A stretch of 64,000 nt of DNA, from the NCBI GenBank assembly GCA_000310025.1, contig FN648938.1, positions 451,315-515,314 of the forward strand. Direction: 5' to 3'. Positions within the stretch are counted from its first letter, which is position 1. Every line of letters starts with the position of its first letter. Made by a program: the position numbers and the translations under genes. Source of the DNA: Ectocarpus siliculosus. Its lineage: Eukaryota > Sar > Phaeophyceae > Ectocarpales > Ectocarpaceae. The notes under the pieces are model-generated. The model worked only from the letters and a program-made list of their open reading frames with translations, did not search any database and was not told the origin of the DNA. Positions 59,601 through 64,000 of this stretch are shown piece by piece.

Positions 59601-62600
59601 GGCTGCCTCGCTGTGGGCCACCACGAGGGCAGGGGGGGGGGTTCTCGCTTCAAGGGAAATGACGGCGGCGGCGGCACCTGCAACGGGGACGGGGACCGCG
59701 AAGACGGGTGTGGGGGCGGTTCGTCGTCGGTCGGCGGCGGCGGCGGCGGTAGTAGCTCGGGCTGCTGCGGGACGTCGGTCGCGGCGTCGCGCGTGTTCGG
59801 GAAACCTACCGGCCTCAGCAGGGTGCGTCGTACTTCGGTTGCTAAGTAGGATTAGGCACGGCGCGCAGAACTGTCTTGCCGTGAGAGGGCTTGTGAGCTG
59901 CGAGGAAAGAGTGGCAACAAGCAACTTTATCAGTTTGCCGGTGTGAAAAACATCCCCCCACGCGCTTGAAGCCCTCGTTTCATGTACTGTGCAACCCTGG
60001 GCACAGGATGCGGGGAGAACGTTGCGTTGGAAGAACCATGGCGTAAGCATGCTGGATGATAACCTACAGCACGTTCTCAGAATCAATAGAGAATTTCGGA
60101 CAACAGTTCACCCCTCGCCCTACCTCCTCGTCCTGGGGAATCCGTTGACGACGCGTACATGCGTTGCGCGCTTTCGCGGCTCGGCACACGTGCGAACTCC
60201 AATCGTCACCCGTACGTACCTCGACACAGCCGGCCCACTCCGTGGTATCGGAGGTGAACATGACATCCTCGGTGGTGCTTGGGAGGGGCCGCGACAGAGG
60301 GCTAGCAGAGCTGCTGGCCCAACTGAAGGCCTTCACGTTTCGGTGGGTTTGATAAGGTGTTATTTGGTTCTAATCGTATATAATCATTCTCTCCACTCCT
60401 CCTGCTGATGTCTTCAGAACTACATCTGTCTAGTGAGGAACAAATGTGTACACCTCCTTTATTTCGGTGCCGACATTTCGTTGGACAGTTTTGGCAGTCC
60501 TTCCAAGGCGTGATGCACTCGACCTTTGAGGCGTCTCCTCTCCTGTTTCAACAATTTCTCATTTCCCCCGTTTTGGGTATTTCCTTTTAAAGCGGTAACC
60601 GAGGCATCCCATTTCAACGCTGAATGCACGCAACTGTCACTATTTGGTACAGACGTCCAATAATCGTCTCTTCTGTGTTTCTTTAACAGTACTCCCAAAG
60701 ACCCGATCCGTATGCGGCCGCGCATGCGGTCGTTCCCCACACCTCGTGCGGGACTCTTCAGAAACCACAGGACGCTGACTACCGAACACGTTTTGACGTT
60801 TCTGTTTTCTCGTTTCTGTTTTCGCTCGAACTGTAGCTCAAGGTTGCGCACGCTAGAGTTTTTCCGTTGCGATGACGCCATGAGGAGCGGATCGATGAGC
60901 CGTGAGAAGTTTGGGCGAAACCTTCTCAGCACGGGGTTCCGCGTCTCTCCACTCGAACTCGAGGTGAACAAGGGTGCGGGGAATAGAGGGGAGGGGGCGG
61001 TTCCTCACTGTCATAGACGAGCGTGGTGTCTCCTGGAGTGCAGACCGTTGTTGCACCCCTGCTCGCAGGCTGACACAGGGGTGCTCAAACGTTCGGATGA
61101 ATTGACGTTGGTCTTCGACGTAAGCGTTTTTCTTGTGAGGCGGGAACTCGGCGTACTTGCGGCGCCATCTCCTCGTTTGGACGACAGAAGCATTTGACTT
61201 GATCATCTGCCGGGTTGGCACGTTTCAAAGACAACAGTGATGGGAAACTGTTGCAACTGCAACACCGGAGGTGCTAGGGACAATGTCCGCACAAAATAGT
61301 GCAGCTGCGGCGCCTCTTATGCTGCACCGGTTGGGTTCGCCGGTTGTCGCAGTCTCTGGGAGAACAAGGAAGCCGTACACCTCCCTCCATGGACTATCAC
61401 GAAGTCGGCGAAGACGGCCTAACTATAAGTCGGGGTTCCGTCTAGGGTGCAGCCCGCCTGACGTCAACCCTAGCCATTCTTGAACAAAGCGCAATGAACA
61501 CGCCGGGGAATGGAAGTGGTAACACGTAGCGTAGGTCGCTGGGAGGCCAGGACGAGGGGGGGTTGAGGGAGCTCGAAAGTGGAATGACCAGCTGAGCGAG
61601 TACCCGAAAATAATATGAACGGCTAGATATTCTATCACCATCTAGGCCCACTTGCAACAATGCAGCCCTGATTCTGCATGGGAGACTGCGGCCGACACAC
61701 GTCTGTCCCGCCAAGCTGTCCATCTCTTCGCTTGCTGATTCCTCTCGTCCGTCTTCGCCCTGGCTGAGGCCTGATGGTCTCTGGACGAGATCCTTAGTTA
61801 CCTTCGCGGGGTCGAACTGTAGCTTGAGTTCGCTACCCTTTGCTTGCTGAGGATGACGGAGTCTAGGGCCGCATCGACAACCCTGTCGGTCTTCAAATAT
61901 TTTCCCACTCCCCACCATTGAGTCCCGTTGATGCATAATGCACAATGATTGTCTCTCCTGATATTCTAGACCGCAACACCGGTTATTCGTTCGTGCGCGT
62001 GGCAAATAAACTTGGAATTTTTCGTCCTCTGCTTAGGTTGTTTCTTTCTGGCTGTGCTGTTGCTGCTGCTGCTGCTGCTTCTGTTGGTGCTGCTACTACT
62101 ACTGACAGACCCTCTGTGAGGCCTACGTCGATCCGAACGTATCCGACAAGGGCGGGGCCCCCTTCGTGCGCTACGTCCGCCTCGTGGAGGAGATCGAGGG
62201 CGTCTTTGGGGTGCGGGAGCTGGAGCGGAAGCCCGAGTGTGACGTCGACGCCTCGGTCAAAGCCGCACAGGTCGGAGCGGGCCACCATACTAGTGAACGG
62301 CAGTGGATGGGGGGCTGTGCTAGCCTGAAATGACAAATAGCAAGAAATCCGCCGTTCCGAACTAAACGAGACCTGACGTAACTATGACATTAGCACTCGC
62401 AAACACAAAGAAAATGGTATATATAATGCATGTAATCGAAACCCCGCGTGTGTCCTGACTGCTTGAAAGAGAAATCGAAGCGTGCCGAGTTCGTGTGGAG
62501 GGCGTGGGTGCGATACGTCTAGGATTCCGTCCTTCGGAGAGAAGAGGGAGGATGTATATCTTGTCCGGTTTTTATCACTTGGAATATGTGTCATCATTTC

Positions 62601-64000
62601 TCCGCTATTACAAACCAATGCGATGATGTTTTCCTAAAGGGTCGCTGCTACGCTAGAGTGCGCCCACAATTAAAATCATGCCAATGCCTTCCGAGAGCGC
62701 CATCGTGTAAAACCTGCAGAAAACTGGTGCAATTTGCGTATTTGCGCGGGTGACGGCAGCGTACGAGCTGCCTCTGTTGGTGCACCCACTACTATTTCGG
62801 ACCGTCCCGACGCTCGTGAACCCCAAATCGTCAGGCCTCTCTCTTCTTCTCGCTCTTTTCCCTCTCTCTCTCCCTCAAGTGTTCTCTCTCTCTCTCGCCC
62901 CCGTCACTATACCGCACCTTTCACCTGTCGCTTCTTTTGTCGCGTTCGTACGCACACATTCCAGGCGTCTTTCTCGCCGAATCCAGCGGCCGGTTCACCC
63001 TCGCCAAAGACGTGCTCGCTCTCTGCGGAAGAAGAGGAGGTCGTCATGGAGACCTTAAGGTCCGGCTTGTCTCATCGCCGTACGACACACAGCAGAAATT
63101 TCTGTGTGCATAGGAGCTGTGCATAGGAAACGGTTTCGTGTTGAGCGTAGCAGTAGCGTTAGAAAAGCATTGCACTGACGCTCGAACCGCGTAATTTAGA
63201 CCGTCGAAATTATGGGCGAGTGTACATGTACGATGACGGGTATAAAACGAACCTAGCAGAGGGTTAGTTTGCTGAGGTTGAACAGGATTCTCGAGGTTCA
63301 TGCTACTATTGTATTCGGCAGTGCAGAACATTGTTGAAAACCCAGAACATTCATTCGTGACAAAGGCACATTTCCTTTTCAGAGCCATATATACAATTCT
63401 CCACGATGTTTAGAGTCGTTCATGCAGAGATGATGCGTGGACACCGTGTGAACAGCATGTGTGACAATAAACGTCAAACGCCTTGGCGATGCTTTCCCTT
63501 CGCCCGCTGCCGTAAATCCAACGACGAACCGCCCCGAGACCCTCGCACGTATCCGCGTTTTGTGGCAACTGTTGCAAATATTTGCAGGGAGCTCGGAGCG
63601 GCGATCCACCGGCGGCGACTGAGCCTAACCCCGCCGTTGCGCGACTTCGACCGGTTCAACAGGGGTGTGGTACCCGGTGCCATGTTCGACAGGGTCCTGA
63701 GCTCGGTCGGCTTGCTCCCTGCTCGCCCCAAGTGAGTAACAGATGACGGACATGACGAAAGCACCGTTGATGGGAGGGTACGCCAGCCCGAAAAAGCCTT
63801 CATACAAAAAAACGTAGGTATCGACGGCGTGGGGTGTGGTGTAGACTGCGCCGCCAGCAGCAGGCATGGGGGTTGACTCCAGCGTGTGCCGGTAGGCCGG
63901 TGGGCTGTCGTTCACGTTGAAACGGATAGATACCTCGAAAGGGGAAGAACCCCCGCACGTTTCTGGAGCTCTCGGTCGACACCGCCGGTATTTGTAACCA
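53616..64000 (+). CDS. Multi-EF-hand-module protein, EFCAB6-like, 3' partial
   Basis: Probable flagellar/axonemal protein. Exons: 53616-53735 (ATG start), 54440-54553, 54967-55167, 55637-55819, 56151-about 56260, one or two unresolved within 56,660-57,280, 57648-57806, 58165-58338, 58544-58735, 59103-59266, 59501-59822, 60230-60342, 60690-60973, 61079-61119, 62109-62270, 62965-63059, 63588-63731, then beyond the window. All listed junctions after 57648 keep phase. Repeating modules pair a basic R-rich helix with an EF-hand: RRIRLQEFFKPYDVHHNKK/VSKGQFRRAL, FETFDKRHSGRVTSPIFLRQL, YAPYDPTRSGSVTESVFRRG, FQEFDRKNEGHVSVGQLARV, FFRCDDAMRSGSMSREKFGR, LRDFDRFNRGVVPGAMFDRV. Calcium-loop positions are mostly degenerate. 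The architecture recalls EFCAB6-type sperm/flagellar proteins; this match is from memory. Confidence 0.85.
56660..57280 (+). other. Unresolved exon region of the EF-hand gene
   Basis: It contains a frame with a Gln tract (CAG repeat at 56,790-56,817) preceded by DDASGSAPSGIGPVAADAGA, and a competing frame reading ELQSDARRLRRRFGF. A later segment, about 57,147-57,280, reads EADAEDFDDGSSINSSVTGF before a GTGAGG donor. The exon ending near 56,260 has no GT donor in frame; GCGAGG at 56,261-56,266 is the best candidate. Confidence 0.4.
61442..62005 (-). CDS. Antisense ORF in an EF-hand gene intron
   Basis: A 187-residue frame (SELKLQFDPAKVTKDLVQRP, EDGREESASEEMDSLAGQ) fills most of the intron between exons ending 61119 and starting 62109. 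Its 5' half reads like protein and the 3' half does not. A TGATAGAATATC sequence in the middle resembles the edge of an LTR. It may be the 3' end of a retroelement pol with part of an LTR; this is weak. Confidence 0.25.
   Translation of the reverse strand: MPRARTNNRCCGLEYQERQSLCIMHQRDSMVGSGKIFEDRQGCRCGPRLRHPQQAKGSELKLQFDPAKVTKDLVQRPSGLSQGEDGREESASEEMDSLAGQTCVGRSLPCRIRAALLQVGLDGDRISSRSYYFRVLAQLVIPLSSSLNPPSSWPPSDLRYVLPLPFPGVFIALCSRMARVDVRRAAP

Overview
The window looks like nuclear DNA of a multicellular, flagellate-bearing stramenopile, most likely a brown alga of the Ectocarpus type. This is an inference. It rests on many short GC-rich exons separated by 0.3-1 kb GT-AG introns, long gene-free stretches, abundant GA/CT/TG microsatellites and G/C homopolymers, a DIRS-type retroelement, an ankyrin gene fragment resembling a brown-algal family, and two flagellum-associated genes. 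There are no operons or bacterial features. Exon borders were placed by hand from splice signals and reading-phase continuity.

Layout: (1) 1-8,425, minus strand: an eight-exon gene for a Zn(II)2Cys6 (GAL4-type) protein with a fungal-transcription-factor-like middle region; its 3' end is off the left edge. (2) About 10.3-11.7 kb, minus: an unidentified gene with one secure first exon. (3) 13.7-14.8 kb: GC-rich coding-like DNA with an internal tandem repeat of about 160 bp. (4) 14.8-20.1 kb: no confident gene; it contains a 100-N gap whose two flanks are copies of each other, so the gap is probably an assembly artefact. (5) 20.2-23.5 kb, plus: a decayed DIRS-like retroelement (RT, RNase H, tyrosine recombinase). 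(6) 23.9-25.0 kb, plus: a frameshifted ankyrin-repeat gene. (7) 25-30 kb: mostly empty.

(8) 30.35-32.88 kb, plus: an unidentified multi-exon gene. (9) 32.8-44.46 kb, plus: a protein of about 2,300 residues carrying a TBC (Rab-GAP) domain interrupted by very long low-complexity insertions; one of its introns is GC-AG. (10) 47.29-52.92 kb, minus: a four-exon RABL2 gene. Its 4.3-kb third intron holds two tandem-repeat arrays, an orphan coding-like segment, and a 1,217-bp DNA transposon with terminal inverted repeats and a TTA target duplication that carries a three-copy coding-like repeat. (11) 53.6 kb to the right edge, plus: a long multi-exon protein of degenerate EF-hand modules (EFCAB6-like).

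RABL2 and the EF-hand gene are head to head, 700 bp apart. RABL2 is a known ciliary/IFT GTPase, and the EF-hand architecture resembles axonemal proteins, so this is a plausible co-regulated flagellar pair. The TBC protein is a Rab-family GAP candidate nearby, but nothing in the sequence ties it functionally to RABL2.
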